From positions 1 to 64,000 of the forward strand of contig JAUQPW010000012.1 in assembly GCA_030550175.1 (NCBI GenBank): 64,000 nt of DNA, written 5' to 3'. Shown here piece after piece: positions 8,463-18,068 of the stretch (the stretch's first letter is position 1; every line of letters starts with the position of its first letter). A program made the position numbers and the translations under genes. The notes below the pieces were generated by a model, which worked only from the letters and a program-made list of their open reading frames with translations, was not told the origin of the DNA and made no database searches. This stretch comes from a bacterium (GTDB taxonomy: Bacteria; Moduliflexota; Moduliflexia; Moduliflexales; JAUQPW01).

Positions 8463-9953
8463 ATGAAAACCACACTGGATATTCGTAATAAAACTGAAAG
8501 TTTTATCAAAGAATCCCACCAGGAATTATACCAGAACCGGGCCGGCTTAAAAGAAGAGAGTCGGCTTTCCGATATTTATCTCAAGTATCCAAATCTTTTT
8601 ACGGAAGAAACCTTAGAGACTCTCAAAACAGATCTTGTCAGGTCAGAAGGAGAAGAACGAAAGCGACTAAACTTCTTGTACGAGTATCTAACCGTCGCCT
8701 ATCAGAGACAAGGGATTAACCATCTCACCGACAAAATTCTTACTTTGGAGGCTAAAGCGACCGTTAAGCTTCCTCGGGAAGAAGAAATCCCTTTTCGAAG
8801 GGCCGAAGTAGTCTTAGCCAACGAGCAAAACCGGGAGCGACGAACCTTAATTTACCAGGGACAAAGGAAGGTTATCCGAGAATTGAATCCTTTGCTGGAA
8901 GAATCCTGGGAACGGGTTTATGATCAGGTCGGCAAACTGGGGTTTTCCAATTATACGGATCAGTTTCAAAAGTTAAGCGGAATTGATTTAAAAAGTTTAA
9001 ATAATCAGATGCAAAAATTTCTCTCTGAAACGGAAGAATTATATGTGGATGTTTTAAGTTGGGCCCTTAATAAAAAGATGGGATTAAAGCTCCGGGAAGC
9101 CCAAAAATCCGATTTGTCTTATCTCTTTCGTTTCCATGAGTATGACAGCTTTTTCCCTAAAGGCTGGATGATCACTCTGATGCGACGATGGAGTGAAGCT
9201 CTAAAACTGGATATTATGGCGGAAGGTCGGATTACCTTTGATACAGAACCGCGTCCAACCAAATCTCCCCGGGCCTTTTGTGCCACTCTTGATGTACCGG
9301 ATCAGGTTATTTTGGTTATTTTACCCCGAGGTGGTGTGGAAGATTATCGGGCTTTCCTTCATGAGTTGGGTCATTCTTTACATTTCGCATATACCTCCCA
9401 CGAGGAACCCTTTGAGTTTCGTTGGTTAGGAGATAGTTCTGTTACGGAAGCCCATGCTTTTACGCTAGAACATATGATATTGAATCCGCTTTGGCTGAAG
9501 CGCTATCTGGACATGGGTAAAGAAACCCAGAATTTCCTTCAGCTTTTACACCTCAAATATCTCTATTTCCTTCGCCGATATGGGGCTAAACTGGCCTACG
9601 AACTTTTTCTCCATGAGGGTAGTTCCCTAAGCGGCAAGAAAGAGGTTTATCGAGAACTCTTAACCGACGCTTGTAAAGTGATATATGATACCGATTATTA
9701 TCTTTATGACGTAGATTCATACTTTTACGCCGCTCGGTATCTCAGGGCCTGGATCTTTGAGGCTCAGTTAAGCTGGTTTCTCACCGAGAATTTTGATGAA
9801 GACTGGTTCCGAAATCCCCATGCCGGAGAATTTCTTCTCAATATCTGGAAGTACGGGCAGCGATACACCCTGGAGGAGCTGGCTCAGAAGATTGGGATAG
9901 GAGAAATTTCTTTGGATGGGATTAGGGAACGACTAAACAGGTATTTAGGATGA
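8463..9953 (+). CDS. M3 family metallopeptidase (oligoendopeptidase-like)
   Basis: About 496-residue, cytosolic, helical zinc peptidase of the M3 (thimet oligopeptidase / PepF) type. HELGH (residues 300-304) supplies two zinc ligands, and Glu329 in SVTEAHAF, 25 residues on, is the expected third. An earlier in-frame ATG at 8418 lies inside a heptad repeat. ATG 8463 (MKTTLDIRNK) gives a clean N-terminus. The next gene (KTSC) overlaps its stop by 4 bp, indicating cotranscription. The specific substrate is unknown; degradation of short peptides is the family role. Confidence 0.85.
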   Translation: MKTTLDIRNKTESFIKESHQELYQNRAGLKEESRLSDIYLKYPNLFTEETLETLKTDLVRSEGEERKRLNFLYEYLTVAYQRQGINHLTDKILTLEAKATVKLPREEEIPFRRAEVVLANEQNRERRTLIYQGQRKVIRELNPLLEESWERVYDQVGKLGFSNYTDQFQKLSGIDLKSLNNQMQKFLSETEELYVDVLSWALNKKMGLKLREAQKSDLSYLFRFHEYDSFFPKGWMITLMRRWSEALKLDIMAEGRITFDTEPRPTKSPRAFCATLDVPDQVILVILPRGGVEDYRAFLHELGHSLHFAYTSHEEPFEFRWLGDSSVTEAHAFTLEHMILNPLWLKRYLDMGKETQNFLQLLHLKYLYFLRRYGAKLAYELFLHEGSSLSGKKEVYRELLTDACKVIYDTDYYLYDVDSYFYAARYLRAWIFEAQLSWFLTENFDEDWFRNPHAGEFLLNIWKYGQRYTLEELAQKIGIGEISLDGIRERLNRYLG

Positions 9954-10210
9954 TAGAAAAGACAGATCCTAACGGGAAGGGCATTCGGCAATTAACTAAA
10001 GTTGATTCGACCATGCTCTATGCGGTTGGATATGATGAAGAGGCCCAGATTCTAGAAGTAGTCTTCCGTACAGGGGGTATTTATCGTTACTTTCAGATAT
10101 CCAGAGAACTGTACGAAGGTTTGATAACGGCTGAATCCAAAGGACAATATATGCGTACCCACGTCATCGGTCAGTATCCCTATGAAAGGATAAGAAGAAA
10201 ACCTCAATAA
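9950..10210 (+). CDS. KTSC domain protein
   Basis: 86-residue small protein. The region from VDSTMLYAVGYD through LEVVFRTGGIYRYF to AESKGQYMRTHV and YPYERI matches the KTSC domain, a short domain of unknown biochemical role often found as a stand-alone protein. It overlaps the end of the M3 peptidase by 4 bp (ATGA-type junction), so the two are probably translated together. Confidence 0.8.
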   Translation: MIEKTDPNGKGIRQLTKVDSTMLYAVGYDEEAQILEVVFRTGGIYRYFQISRELYEGLITAESKGQYMRTHVIGQYPYERIRRKPQ

Positions 10211-10303
10211 ACACAAAAAGCTCCGCTTCTAAGATATTTTCAGGTACTATCCAACGATATCTGTAACAGGCATGACTGGTTCTATTTTTAAAAGGAGGAC
10301 TTC

Positions 10304-10867
10304 ATGAAAAAAGTAATATTTTCCCTTGTGATGGTAGTTTGTTATGCATCTCCTGTAGTTGCCGTTGATCTTACCGGAAGAGGGGGAATTAACGGAAATG
10401 TAGGGGTTTTATTTCCGGTTGGAGATCTCAGTGATGTAGCAGATACCAGCTTTGTTTTGGGTGAAAAGCTTTTATACGGCTTTCGCAGTAACCTTATAGC
10501 GGAAGTGAATGTCAGTTATTCTCCCTTATCAGAGGACGAGGATCTGGAGATCTTAGGTATAGATGCTGACCTCTCGGTTTTAGAATTAACCGGTGGCGTT
10601 CGATACCTGCTTGCCCCTTACGGAAGGATGATCCCCTATGTAAGTGGAGGTTTAGGTATCTATATCAGTTCTTCCAATGTAAATGTAAGCCCTGCGGGTT
10701 TTTCCCCTACTGAAAGTAATACTGAAGCCGATGTGGGTCTCCATGTGGGAGGTGGTTTTATGTACTTCCTCAGTGATTCGATGGCCTTCGATATGCAGGG
10801 CAGGCTTCATGTTTCCAATCCGGATTACTTTGCCATTACGGGAGGTTTAAGTTTCTTTTTTAGATAA
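10304..10867 (+). CDS. Small outer-membrane beta-barrel protein
   Basis: 187-residue exported protein with signal peptide (MKKVIFSLVMVVCYA, predicted cut after VVA near residue 20). The mature part alternates hydrophobic and polar residues, with glycine- and aromatic-rich strands (GGVRYLLAPYGRMIPYVSGG, VGGGFMYFLSD), and ends in a strand with terminal aromatics (GGLSFFFR). This is typical of OmpX/OmpW-like eight-stranded barrels. An AGGAGG site sits 7 bases before the ATG. Function unknown; a structural or adhesive surface role is possible. Confidence 0.75.
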   Translation: MKKVIFSLVMVVCYASPVVAVDLTGRGGINGNVGVLFPVGDLSDVADTSFVLGEKLLYGFRSNLIAEVNVSYSPLSEDEDLEILGIDADLSVLELTGGVRYLLAPYGRMIPYVSGGLGIYISSSNVNVSPAGFSPTESNTEADVGLHVGGGFMYFLSDSMAFDMQGRLHVSNPDYFAITGGLSFFFR

Positions 10868-11015
10868 GGCTTTATTTAAAATTCTCTCGGTGGCTTCTAC
10901 CACCCGTTCGACTGTAAATTTGTAATTTTAAAATCCTTATTTCTTGACAGTAAGGGAAAGACGTATTAGCCTAAAGAAAATTCAAATTTTATTCCAACAA
11001 GGAGGCGAAACGGGC

Positions 11016-11813
11016 GTGGTAGACTTAAAAAGAGCTGCAGAAGAAATAGACTTTTATCTTCGACCCAGTACCTATCCTTTGGCGATCAAAATGTTGAGAT
11101 CAGCCGATGAGATTCCTGAGAAAGCCCGAAGGCCGGTTAAAGATTTAGGAATCAAAGTAGCAACCTGTCAGACTATTTCCATGGCCCGACGTTATGGATG
11201 GACATTGGCTGTTGGGAAAGAAGACCACTGTTGTTCCTTGGGGATGATAGCTCTCGGATTTGGTGAGCCGAATGCCTTTTATACCGAAGGGAATCTTTGT
11301 GAGGGCATGTACACGGAAACGGCCGAAGCAGGAAAGGTAACGGAGGCAGAGTTGGATAAATTTGAGGTAGGACAATATAAATACTTTCTGGTCGCTCCCT
11401 TAGACAAAGCAACTTTCGAACCGGATGTTATTTTAATTTTTGGGAATTCGGCTCAAGTGATGCGGCTGGTACAGGCCGCCCTTTACAAAAAGGGGGGACG
11501 AATTCATTCCTCTTTTTCAGGACGTGCGGATTGTGCCGATATGACTGTTACGACCATGAAGACCGGAGAATGCCAGGTTATCTTACCCTGTACGGGAGAT
11601 CGGTTTTTTGCACAGACCCAGGATCACGAAATGGCCTTTACCATCCCCTATAGCAAATTGGAAACGGTTCTGGAAGGCTTAAAGGCCACCCACAAAGCAG
11701 GTATTCGCTACCCGGCAACCCCCTTCTTGACTTACCAGGGGAAGTTTCCTCCCAAATATGACAAGCTTTTACAGATGTGGGAAGGATCGCAAACAATGGG
11801 TAATGAATCCTGA
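11016..11813 (+). CDS. DUF169 family protein
   Basis: About 265 residues, matching the DUF169 family of bacteria and archaea with conserved Cys residues (ATCQTIS, DHCCSLG, GRADCADM, ILPCTGDR). The frame opens at a TTG (10944) that is part of TTGACA. A GTG at 11016 has a strong AAGGAGG 10 bases upstream and starts MVDLKRAAEEID, so I choose it. The conserved Cys suggest metal or cofactor binding. No biochemical function is established to my knowledge. It stands alone between the barrel protein and the LysM protein. Confidence 0.8.
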   Translation: MVDLKRAAEEIDFYLRPSTYPLAIKMLRSADEIPEKARRPVKDLGIKVATCQTISMARRYGWTLAVGKEDHCCSLGMIALGFGEPNAFYTEGNLCEGMYTETAEAGKVTEAELDKFEVGQYKYFLVAPLDKATFEPDVILIFGNSAQVMRLVQAALYKKGGRIHSSFSGRADCADMTVTTMKTGECQVILPCTGDRFFAQTQDHEMAFTIPYSKLETVLEGLKATHKAGIRYPATPFLTYQGKFPPKYDKLLQMWEGSQTMGNES

Positions 11814-11880
11814 ACAACATAGAGTTTTTTATTCATTGTTTTTGTTTAAGGTATTCACGGCTTATTGTTCATTGAAAAGG
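11814..11880. repeat. Short word-repeat spacer
   Basis: AT-rich words (attcattgttt, ttattgttcattg) complement caatgggtaatgaatcc at the end of the DUF169 gene. This is a weak member of the heptad-repeat family. Confidence 0.35.
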
Positions 11881-11894
11881 AGGAGTAGATTGGT

Positions 11895-12488
11895 ATGAAA
11901 AAGTTAACCGCTATTCTTGGTCTTGGAATTAGTCTGGTGGCCGGGCTGGTTATTCTGGTCAGTTCAAGTATGGCCCAAGATGGTTTTATTAAACCCCTTC
12001 CTCCAGAACCTCCGGATAAGGATTTACCTCCTGAAGCGCGAAACCTTCCCCACGAGGTTCTTCATCAGGTCTCCGGTAAGGAAAATTTACATCTACTGGT
12101 CGGCTATTATTATGGGGATCCACGACAATGGAAAAAAATCTATCGAGCCAATCGACATCAGATAAGAAATCCCAACCGATTAGAGCCCGGGCAGCTTTTG
12201 AGAATTCCCGTTGCAAAGAACTGGTCACCCAGATACAACTATGAGGAGTGGATCCAATTGGCCCAACGAGGCGGGGAATGGGTACCCCGATCTAAGAGAA
12301 GTTTAAGGGTGATACCTCCCTCTCCTTTAGAGTCCGGCAGCAAAGAGGAACCTTCCCTTAAGAGGGAAATACCTACCCCTGAGTTACCACCCCTCGAGAA
12401 AGAGAAACCGGAAACAGAAACACCACAGCCTGTACCTCCGGCAGGAACGCAACCGTCGGGAGAGAAAAAAGAAGGTTCCCAACTGTAA
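11895..12488 (+). CDS. Secreted LysM-domain protein
   Basis: 197-residue exported protein. The signal peptide (MKKLTAILGLGISLVAGLVI) ends near SSMAQ (about residue 28). A LysM domain spans roughly residues 54-103: it starts HEVLHQVSGKENLHLLVGYY and ends NRLEPGQLLRIPV. The C-terminal third is low-complexity and rich in Pro, Glu and Lys. LysM binds peptidoglycan glycan chains, so a periplasmic, wall-associated role is inferred; no catalytic domain is visible. An AAAGGAGGAG site precedes the ATG. Confidence 0.8.
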   Translation: MKKLTAILGLGISLVAGLVILVSSSMAQDGFIKPLPPEPPDKDLPPEARNLPHEVLHQVSGKENLHLLVGYYYGDPRQWKKIYRANRHQIRNPNRLEPGQLLRIPVAKNWSPRYNYEEWIQLAQRGGEWVPRSKRSLRVIPPSPLESGSKEEPSLKREIPTPELPPLEKEKPETETPQPVPPAGTQPSGEKKEGSQL

Positions 12489-12498
12489 TCCATGTACG

Positions 12499-12574
12499 GT
12501 TTTGTCCTAACGACTTAAATCGTTACCTGATAAGGGATAGAAATTCCTGAACGATTCAAGTCGTTAGGATAAAC
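12499..12574. repeat. Long inverted repeat
   Basis: Arm ttgtcctaacgacttaaatc (12502 onward) pairs with the arm ending aagtcgttaggataaac. About 26 bp per arm with few mismatches, 27-base centre. It lies just before the oxidoreductase start. Confidence 0.75.
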
Positions 12575-12584
12575 TCTTCTGGGT

Positions 12585-13556
12585 TTGTCAGGCGCTAAAC
12601 AACCACTACGGATTGGGGTTATCGGCGTTGGACACTTGGGACGTCATCATGCTCGAATTTATTCTGAGCTGGAAACTTGTCAATTGATAGGGGTTGTAGA
12701 CATTGATCGGATTCGGGCCAGAGAAATTGCCCAGATATATAAAGTCAAGGCTTACCAGAATTATCAAGATCTCTTTGGTCAGGTTGATGCAGTCAGTATT
12801 GTCGTTCCAACCCTGGAACACTATCGTATTGCAAAGGATTGCCTGGAGGCAGGTATCCATGTTTTGATAGAAAAACCGATGACCAGGACCCTTCAAGAAG
12901 CCAACGAACTCATCGACCTGGCTACAGCCAAAAATCTCATCCTTCAGGTCGGACATTTAGAACGGTTTAACCCGGCCGTTCAAGCCTTACATCAGTTAGC
13001 CAAGGATCCTAAATTCATCGAATCCTATCGGATCAGCCACTTTCCAGATCGAAGTACCGACATTGATGTGATCATGGATTTGATGATCCATGATATCGAC
13101 ATTATATTAAGTTTGGTGCCTTCTCCTGTGAAACATATCCAGGCGGTTGGAATTCCGGTCTTGACTTCAAACATCGATATTGCCAATGTTCGAGTTCAAT
13201 TTGAATCTGGATGCGTGGCCAATATGACAGCAAGCCGGGTGAGTCTTAAGCAGGAGCGAAAACTGAGGATTTTTCAAAAGGAGCGCTATCTTTCTTTGGA
13301 TTATCAGGCTCAAGAGTTGATCCTTGCGGAATTAAAGTATCCGGAGGCGCTTTCGACCTATGAAAAATCCACCTCAGACCGCCCTGAAATTGCTGTCCGA
13401 AAAATTGAAATAACCAAAGGAGAACCCCTTAGAATGGAATTGGAGTCCTTTGTAGGATGTATTACCCATAAGAAAAAACCTCTGGTCTCCGGAGAAGCCG
13501 GGCGCAGGGCCTTAGAGGTAGCGGTAGAAATTTTGGAGAGTATCAAAAATGCTTGA
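12585..13556 (+). CDS. Gfo/Idh/MocA family oxidoreductase
   Basis: 323-residue NAD(P)-dependent sugar oxidoreductase-like protein. The N-terminal Rossmann motif is VIGVGHLGRHHARIY. The family EKP motif is present (IEKPMTRTLQEAN), followed by VGHLERFNP and a substrate-domain LMIHDIDI with the likely catalytic His. Start is TTG (12585) with a weak RBS. Close relatives of this subtype often sit in lipid A gene clusters of other diderms, so a UDP-sugar substrate is possible, but that is inference. It overlaps the DUF2905 gene by 8 bp and leads into hisG. Confidence 0.85.
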   Translation: MSGAKQPLRIGVIGVGHLGRHHARIYSELETCQLIGVVDIDRIRAREIAQIYKVKAYQNYQDLFGQVDAVSIVVPTLEHYRIAKDCLEAGIHVLIEKPMTRTLQEANELIDLATAKNLILQVGHLERFNPAVQALHQLAKDPKFIESYRISHFPDRSTDIDVIMDLMIHDIDIILSLVPSPVKHIQAVGIPVLTSNIDIANVRVQFESGCVANMTASRVSLKQERKLRIFQKERYLSLDYQAQELILAELKYPEALSTYEKSTSDRPEIAVRKIEITKGEPLRMELESFVGCITHKKKPLVSGEAGRRALEVAVEILESIKNA

Positions 13557-13773
13557 ATGGAGCAATTTAGGAAAAATGCTTATCCTCTTCGGAGGAATTG
13601 TTATCTTGATCGGACTGATCTTATTGTTCGTCGATAAAATTCCTTTTATTGGAAAACTACCTGGAGATATTTATATTGAAAAAAAGAATTTTAAGTTCTA
13701 TTTTCCTCTCATGACCTCGATTCTCATCAGTATTATTCTGACGATTATTTTAAATCTGTTAAGTAGAAGGTAG
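13549..13773 (+). CDS. DUF2905 membrane protein
   Basis: 74-residue protein with two hydrophobic helices (MLILFGGIVILIGLILLFVD and LMTSILISIILTIILNL) flanking the family core FIGKLPGDIYIEKKNFKFYF. This matches DUF2905, a conserved small inner-membrane protein of unknown function. It overlaps the previous gene by 8 bp and lies 12 bp before hisG, so it is likely cotranscribed. Confidence 0.85.
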   Translation: MLEWSNLGKMLILFGGIVILIGLILLFVDKIPFIGKLPGDIYIEKKNFKFYFPLMTSILISIILTIILNLLSRR

Positions 13774-13785
13774 GAGAAAAATAAG

Positions 13786-14655
13786 ATGAAACTTAAAGTG
13801 GGACTTCCTAAAGGAAGTTTGCAAGATTCAACCCTCGATTTATTTAGAAAGGCCGGTTATATTATCACCATCGGTCAAAGGGCTTACACTCCCAATTTTG
13901 ACGATCCGGAACTGGAAGGTTTGTTAATTCGTGCTCAAGAAATGGCCCATTACGTTGAAAATGGGGTGCTGGACATAGGGCTTACCGGACGCGATTGGAT
14001 CCTCGAACAAGAAGCAGATGTGATTGAGGTAGCCGATTTAGTATATGCCAAGCAGGGATTGCGACCGGTAAAATGGGTTGTGGCCGTTCCGGAGAATTCA
14101 CCTTTTGAGAAGGTGGAGGATTTAAAAGGAAAACGAATTGCCACGGAGTTAGTCAATGTGACCCGAAAATTTTTCAAATCTCGAAATATTGACGTTCAGG
14201 TAGAATTTTCATGGGGTGCAACGGAGGTTAAACCCCCGAAATTGGCCGATGCTATTGTAGAAGTTACGGAAACCGGAAGCTCCTTGAGAGCTAATAACCT
14301 CCGAATTATTGACCTGGTTTTGGAGTCTACCACTAAATTAATTGCCAACCGATCGGCCTGGGAGGATCCCTGGAAACGGCAAAAAATAGAAAATATTGCC
14401 TGCCTTTTAAAAGGCGCCTTGATGGCAGAAGAAATGGTAGGACTCAAAATGAATATTAACCGGGCTAACTTACCTCGTATTTTAAAAATTCTTCCCGCCT
14501 TACATACCCCAACCATATCGAATCTCCAAGATCCGGATTGGGTCGCCGTAGAGGTCGTTATTAATGAAAAAGTCGCCCGGGAAATTATTCCAGACCTCCG
14601 AAGGGCAGGAGCTCAAGGGATTGTGGAATATCCCTTGAATAAAGTCATTCCCTAG
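13786..14655 (+). CDS. hisG: ATP phosphoribosyltransferase, long form
   Basis: 289-residue HisG, which catalyses the first step of histidine synthesis (ATP + PRPP to phosphoribosyl-ATP). The PRPP-binding stretch [15 protein letters not shown] (about 158-171) is intact. The C-terminal 75 residues form the ACT-like regulatory domain of the long form, so HisZ is not needed. Good AGGAG before the ATG. hisH and hisC lie 15 kb away on the other strand, so his genes are dispersed here. Confidence 0.94.
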   Translation: MKLKVGLPKGSLQDSTLDLFRKAGYIITIGQRAYTPNFDDPELEGLLIRAQEMAHYVENGVLDIGLTGRDWILEQEADVIEVADLVYAKQGLRPVKWVVAVPENSPFEKVEDLKGKRIATELVNVTRKFFKSRNIDVQVEFSWGATEVKPPKLADAIVEVTETGSSLRANNLRIIDLVLESTTKLIANRSAWEDPWKRQKIENIACLLKGALMAEEMVGLKMNINRANLPRILKILPALHTPTISNLQDPDWVAVEVVINEKVAREIIPDLRRAGAQGIVEYPLNKVIP

Positions 14656-14665
14656 CTACACCACG

Positions 14666-16048
14666 ATGATTGAACCTAAATCTAAATTAAACTTGATCGA
14701 ATCCAGGCGAGACTTGACCGAGGGGAGTATAGGGAAAAATCTTCTGGTACTCTCCATTCCCATGACCCTGGGAATGTTCTTGCAGATGGTTTTTTACCTG
14801 GTAGACATGTATTTCGTGGGGAAGCTGGGCTCTTCCGCCATTGCAGCGGTATCTATGTCTGCCCTGATTATGATCCTCCTCATCACCCTGGGAACCGGTT
14901 TATCCAGTGCAACCGTCGCTTTGGTTTCTCGAGCTGTCGGAGCCAGGGACCTGACTCAAAGCAGTCATGCTACCGTTCAATCTCTGGCAATTGTACTGCT
15001 TCTCTCCATCGTAGTCGGTATTCCCGGATATATTTATTCAGAATCGATTTACAAATTGATGGGTGCGACCCCTGAGGTTATTCAAGTCGGCCTGGGTTAC
15101 CTCAAAGTATCCTTTGCGGGAACTTTGGCTTTTCTTTTTCTATTTATCAGCAGCGCAGCCCTTCGAGGAGCTGGGGAAGCTGCCTTGTCGGCTAAAATTT
15201 TGGGATTCTCTATCCTATTAAATATCATCTTGGATCCTCTACTGATCTTCGGTTGGGGGCCTTTTCCCAGGCTGGGGGTAGATGGGGCCGCTTATGCTAC
15301 GGTTATTTCTCTGGGAGTGGGCTCTCTGATCACCCTGTACCTTCTCCTTAAAGGTTCGACCCCCATTCAGATCTCCTTACAAAGGATCCGGTTAGACTTT
15401 CGGGTGATCTGGCAGCTTATTAAAATCGCAGTTCCAGGTTCCGCAGAAACCTTTCTTCGAAGTCTGGCTCGAGTAGCACTCATGAAAATTGTAACCCCCT
15501 ATGGGACGGCTGCCATTGCGGCCTTTGGAATCGGAGCCAGTCGGTTAGATATGGTGGTGACCCTTCCAACATTGGGTCTTTCTTTAGCCGCTGCTACATT
15601 GGTCGGCCAAAACTTGGGAGCTCAAAAACCGGATCGTGCAGAAAAAAGCGCCTGGGTCTCGGTCTGTTGGGGTGTCATTCTGATGTTTATATTGGCCGTA
15701 ACCTTTTTTGCCTTTGCCCCTGGGCTGATTTGCGTTTTTGATAAAAACCCTGAGGTGATTTCCATAGGATCTACTTATCTTCGGTTTACAACCCTATCTT
15801 ATGTGTTCCTGGGAATAGCTCTGATTCTGGGTCGTTCTTTTAACGGAGCCGGAGATGCAGTCCCTCCTTTGATTACGGCAGGCGTTGCCCTATGGGGAGT
15901 TCAAATCCCGCTGGCATACTTTCTTGCACATCATACCCCCCTTCAACTGAAGGGTGTCTGGCTATCCATTGTCGTCTCCCATATGCTTAATGCCGTTCTT
16001 TTAATCCCCTGGTTTAGAACCGGTAGATGGAAATTGAAAAAAGTATAA
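14666..16048 (+). CDS. MATE family efflux transporter
   Basis: 460-residue inner-membrane protein with about 12 hydrophobic helices in two similar halves. Family marks include an N-terminal NLLVLSIPMTLGMFLQMVFY helix, VDMYFVGKLGSSAIAAVS and, in the second half, AAIAAFGIGASRLDMVV and LVGQNLGAQKPDRA. It probably exports organic cations or drugs using an H+ or Na+ gradient; the substrate cannot be told. It starts 10 bp after hisG. Confidence 0.9.
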   Translation: MIEPKSKLNLIESRRDLTEGSIGKNLLVLSIPMTLGMFLQMVFYLVDMYFVGKLGSSAIAAVSMSALIMILLITLGTGLSSATVALVSRAVGARDLTQSSHATVQSLAIVLLLSIVVGIPGYIYSESIYKLMGATPEVIQVGLGYLKVSFAGTLAFLFLFISSAALRGAGEAALSAKILGFSILLNIILDPLLIFGWGPFPRLGVDGAAYATVISLGVGSLITLYLLLKGSTPIQISLQRIRLDFRVIWQLIKIAVPGSAETFLRSLARVALMKIVTPYGTAAIAAFGIGASRLDMVVTLPTLGLSLAAATLVGQNLGAQKPDRAEKSAWVSVCWGVILMFILAVTFFAFAPGLICVFDKNPEVISIGSTYLRFTTLSYVFLGIALILGRSFNGAGDAVPPLITAGVALWGVQIPLAYFLAHHTPLQLKGVWLSIVVSHMLNAVLLIPWFRTGRWKLKKV

Positions 16049-16126
16049 ACATTTACCTCAAAGATAAAAGGTACCCGATGGATCTTTTAGTCTTCACCTT
16101 ATACGGTTGGGTTTTTGCAGTAAACT

Positions 16127-16918
16127 ATGTCAACTCAAGATCTCCTCATCCAAAGAGAAGGGCAAAAAGCTCTTATCATGTTTAATCGTCCGGAGCAACG
16201 GAACTCTATTACCTATGAAATGTGGCGGGATATTCCCCTTCTCGTGAAAGAGCTCGATGAGGATCCTACGGTTCGAGTTATCCTTCTTACCGGCAGTGGT
16301 GACAAATCCTTTGCAGCCGGTGCAGATATCACACAATTTAAAGTCCGAAGGAATGATCCTGAAGGGGTTCGGATATATAATGAAGCAGTAGACAAAGCCC
16401 TTAAAGCCATCGAACAGGCCAGAAAGCCGGTTATTGCCATGATCAATGGCTATGCCGTAGGGGGAGGTCTAGAACTGGCTATTGCCTGTGATTTGAGGAT
16501 CTGTAGCGATCGCGCCAAATTCGGTATCCCGGCAGCTAAATTGAGTATTATCATCAGCCTTACCGATACCCAAAGACTGATTAACCTGGTAGGACCGGCC
16601 TACGCCAAGGAGATTTTATTTACTGCCCAATTATTCACTGCCCAGGAAGCCAAAGAGATGGGATTGGTTAATCGGGTCATCCCCCATGACCAGCTTCGAT
16701 CCTTTACGCTAGAAATGGCCGATACCATCGCTCAAAACGCTCCTCTTTCCATCCAGGGGGCCAAGAAAATGATTAATCACTGCCTGAAAGATCCGGCTTT
16801 AACCCAAATTGATTCCGAGGTAGAACACCTTCACCTGGCCTGTTTCCTGACAGAAGATTTCAAGGAGGGAGTTCAGGCTTTCTTAGAGAAGCGAAAACCT
16901 GCTTTCAAAGGAATTTAA
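16127..16918 (+). CDS. Enoyl-CoA hydratase/isomerase family protein
   Basis: 263-residue crotonase-fold protein. The oxyanion-hole segments FAAGADITQF and VGGGLELAIACDLRI are present. The second catalytic Glu position (GIPAAKLSIIISLTDTQRLINLVG) has Ala/Lys-Leu where many hydratases have a PE motif, so the exact reaction is uncertain. Acyl-CoA hydration in fatty or amino-acid degradation is the usual role. No beta-oxidation partner genes are adjacent. Confidence 0.85.
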   Translation: MSTQDLLIQREGQKALIMFNRPEQRNSITYEMWRDIPLLVKELDEDPTVRVILLTGSGDKSFAAGADITQFKVRRNDPEGVRIYNEAVDKALKAIEQARKPVIAMINGYAVGGGLELAIACDLRICSDRAKFGIPAAKLSIIISLTDTQRLINLVGPAYAKEILFTAQLFTAQEAKEMGLVNRVIPHDQLRSFTLEMADTIAQNAPLSIQGAKKMINHCLKDPALTQIDSEVEHLHLACFLTEDFKEGVQAFLEKRKPAFKGI

Positions 16919-16920
16919 CC

Positions 16921-16976
16921 CCCTACGAAAATCACCCTACGATTTCCATGCTTTGGGCGACCCAAGGGGTCAGGAC
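16921..16976 (-). repeat. Dispersed repeat, copy B
   Basis: Read on the minus strand it carries tgaccccttgggtcgcc, then atggaaatcgtagggtgatt and ttcgtagg. This matches copy A (31021-31073, plus strand) over most of its length. It lies in the spacer between the convergent hydratase and metalloprotein genes. Confidence 0.6.
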
Positions 16977-16979
16977 CGT

Positions 16980-18050
16980 TTAGAAGGCAATTCTCTTGAC
17001 CAAACAGCGGTTTCGACCTTTTTTCTCGATAAGGAGATATTTGAGGTGATTAAACTCTAGAAAACGCTCCACAGTCATTTCCTGAAGTTGCTTCTGAAGT
17101 TGGTCAAAAGCCCGATCCAATTCTTCTAGCTGCCGAAAAGTCCATACCCGGCTATAACTTTTATCGGAAACGAATTGAAGAGCCAATACCGGCAGGAAAT
17201 CCTGGGGATATTCTTGAACCATTTTCAGAGAAAAAAATTCCCGGGCAGGATCCCCAAGTCGGCTTTTAACGAGGAAGGGAGGTAGAAGCAAGCGGGTCGG
17301 TAGAGATAATTTAATCTGATGGGCTTCTGCAACTTGATCCAGGTAGTGAATCAGGCGGGTTATAAGAACTCGATACTTTAAAGGAGTTCGGTCTGGAACC
17401 CAACTTATCAGTTGGATGATTTTTTCTCCAAGTTCCAAAGTAGCCGGAAATCGCTCCCGATAGAGCTTCTGAAGTTGCTCACGAACCCAAGGATATCTAA
17501 AATACGATTCTACATAAGAGATAGCCTCTGAGAAGAGGTTTAAAATATACGCCGAGGTATAAGGATAAGCAGGTTCGGCGGGAATTTTTTGAAGGGTTTG
17601 AATTAAAGAAGTACTCCGGAGTTGCTCTTCTTGATCCACATCAAATCCGGAGCGTCGAAGTTGTTGAAATAGAACCGGATGAATGACCACATCCTGGATT
17701 TTATGGGCTAAAATTGCAATCCGAGGCTCTTTCCTGTGATCCTCTTCCCGACCGTAAATAGTTACATAGCCCTCTTCATAGAGGATCGCATGCATCAGTT
17801 CATGGGCTACGGTAATATCTTTAGCTCCCCGGCGTAGATAGATAATATGACGATCCCGGGTTGGGACATAAATCCCCAACACTCCCGGATGGGGTTTACC
17901 AGGATGTTTCCGGATATCCTGATAGATCATCCGTTTATCGGTCCTGGCTCGAAATCGATTATGAAGTCCAATAATCCTGCTTGGATAGGCTCTTCCGAAT
18001 ATAGTAAGCCGGGGACCTTTGATTTTCTGTTTTAACCGATTGGACGGCAA
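16980..18050 (-). CDS. Unknown protein with HExxH zinc motif
   Basis: 356-residue basic protein of no family I recognise. After an Arg/Lys-rich N-terminus, a strand-rich region leads to the helix ITVAHELMHAIL (HELMH at 83-87), a typical zincin active-site helix. A downstream LAHKIQDVVIHP (115-126) could give the third ligand. The rest is helical with many Leu, Arg and Gln. No signal peptide, so probably cytosolic. Start is TTG (MPSNRLKQK). Remote M78/ImmA-like or SprT-like relationships are possible, but I cannot confirm either. Confidence 0.6.
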   Translation of the reverse strand: MPSNRLKQKIKGPRLTIFGRAYPSRIIGLHNRFRARTDKRMIYQDIRKHPGKPHPGVLGIYVPTRDRHIIYLRRGAKDITVAHELMHAILYEEGYVTIYGREEDHRKEPRIAILAHKIQDVVIHPVLFQQLRRSGFDVDQEEQLRSTSLIQTLQKIPAEPAYPYTSAYILNLFSEAISYVESYFRYPWVREQLQKLYRERFPATLELGEKIIQLISWVPDRTPLKYRVLITRLIHYLDQVAEAHQIKLSLPTRLLLPPFLVKSRLGDPAREFFSLKMVQEYPQDFLPVLALQFVSDKSYSRVWTFRQLEELDRAFDQLQKQLQEMTVERFLEFNHLKYLLIEKKGRNRCLVKRIAF

Positions 18051-18068
18051 ACCTTTGTAGCCAATTAA

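Noticed and set aside
16049..16126. Heptad hairpin between MATE and hydratase genes
   Set aside because: Only scattered words (ataaaaggtac / caccttatac); complementarity too weak to list.
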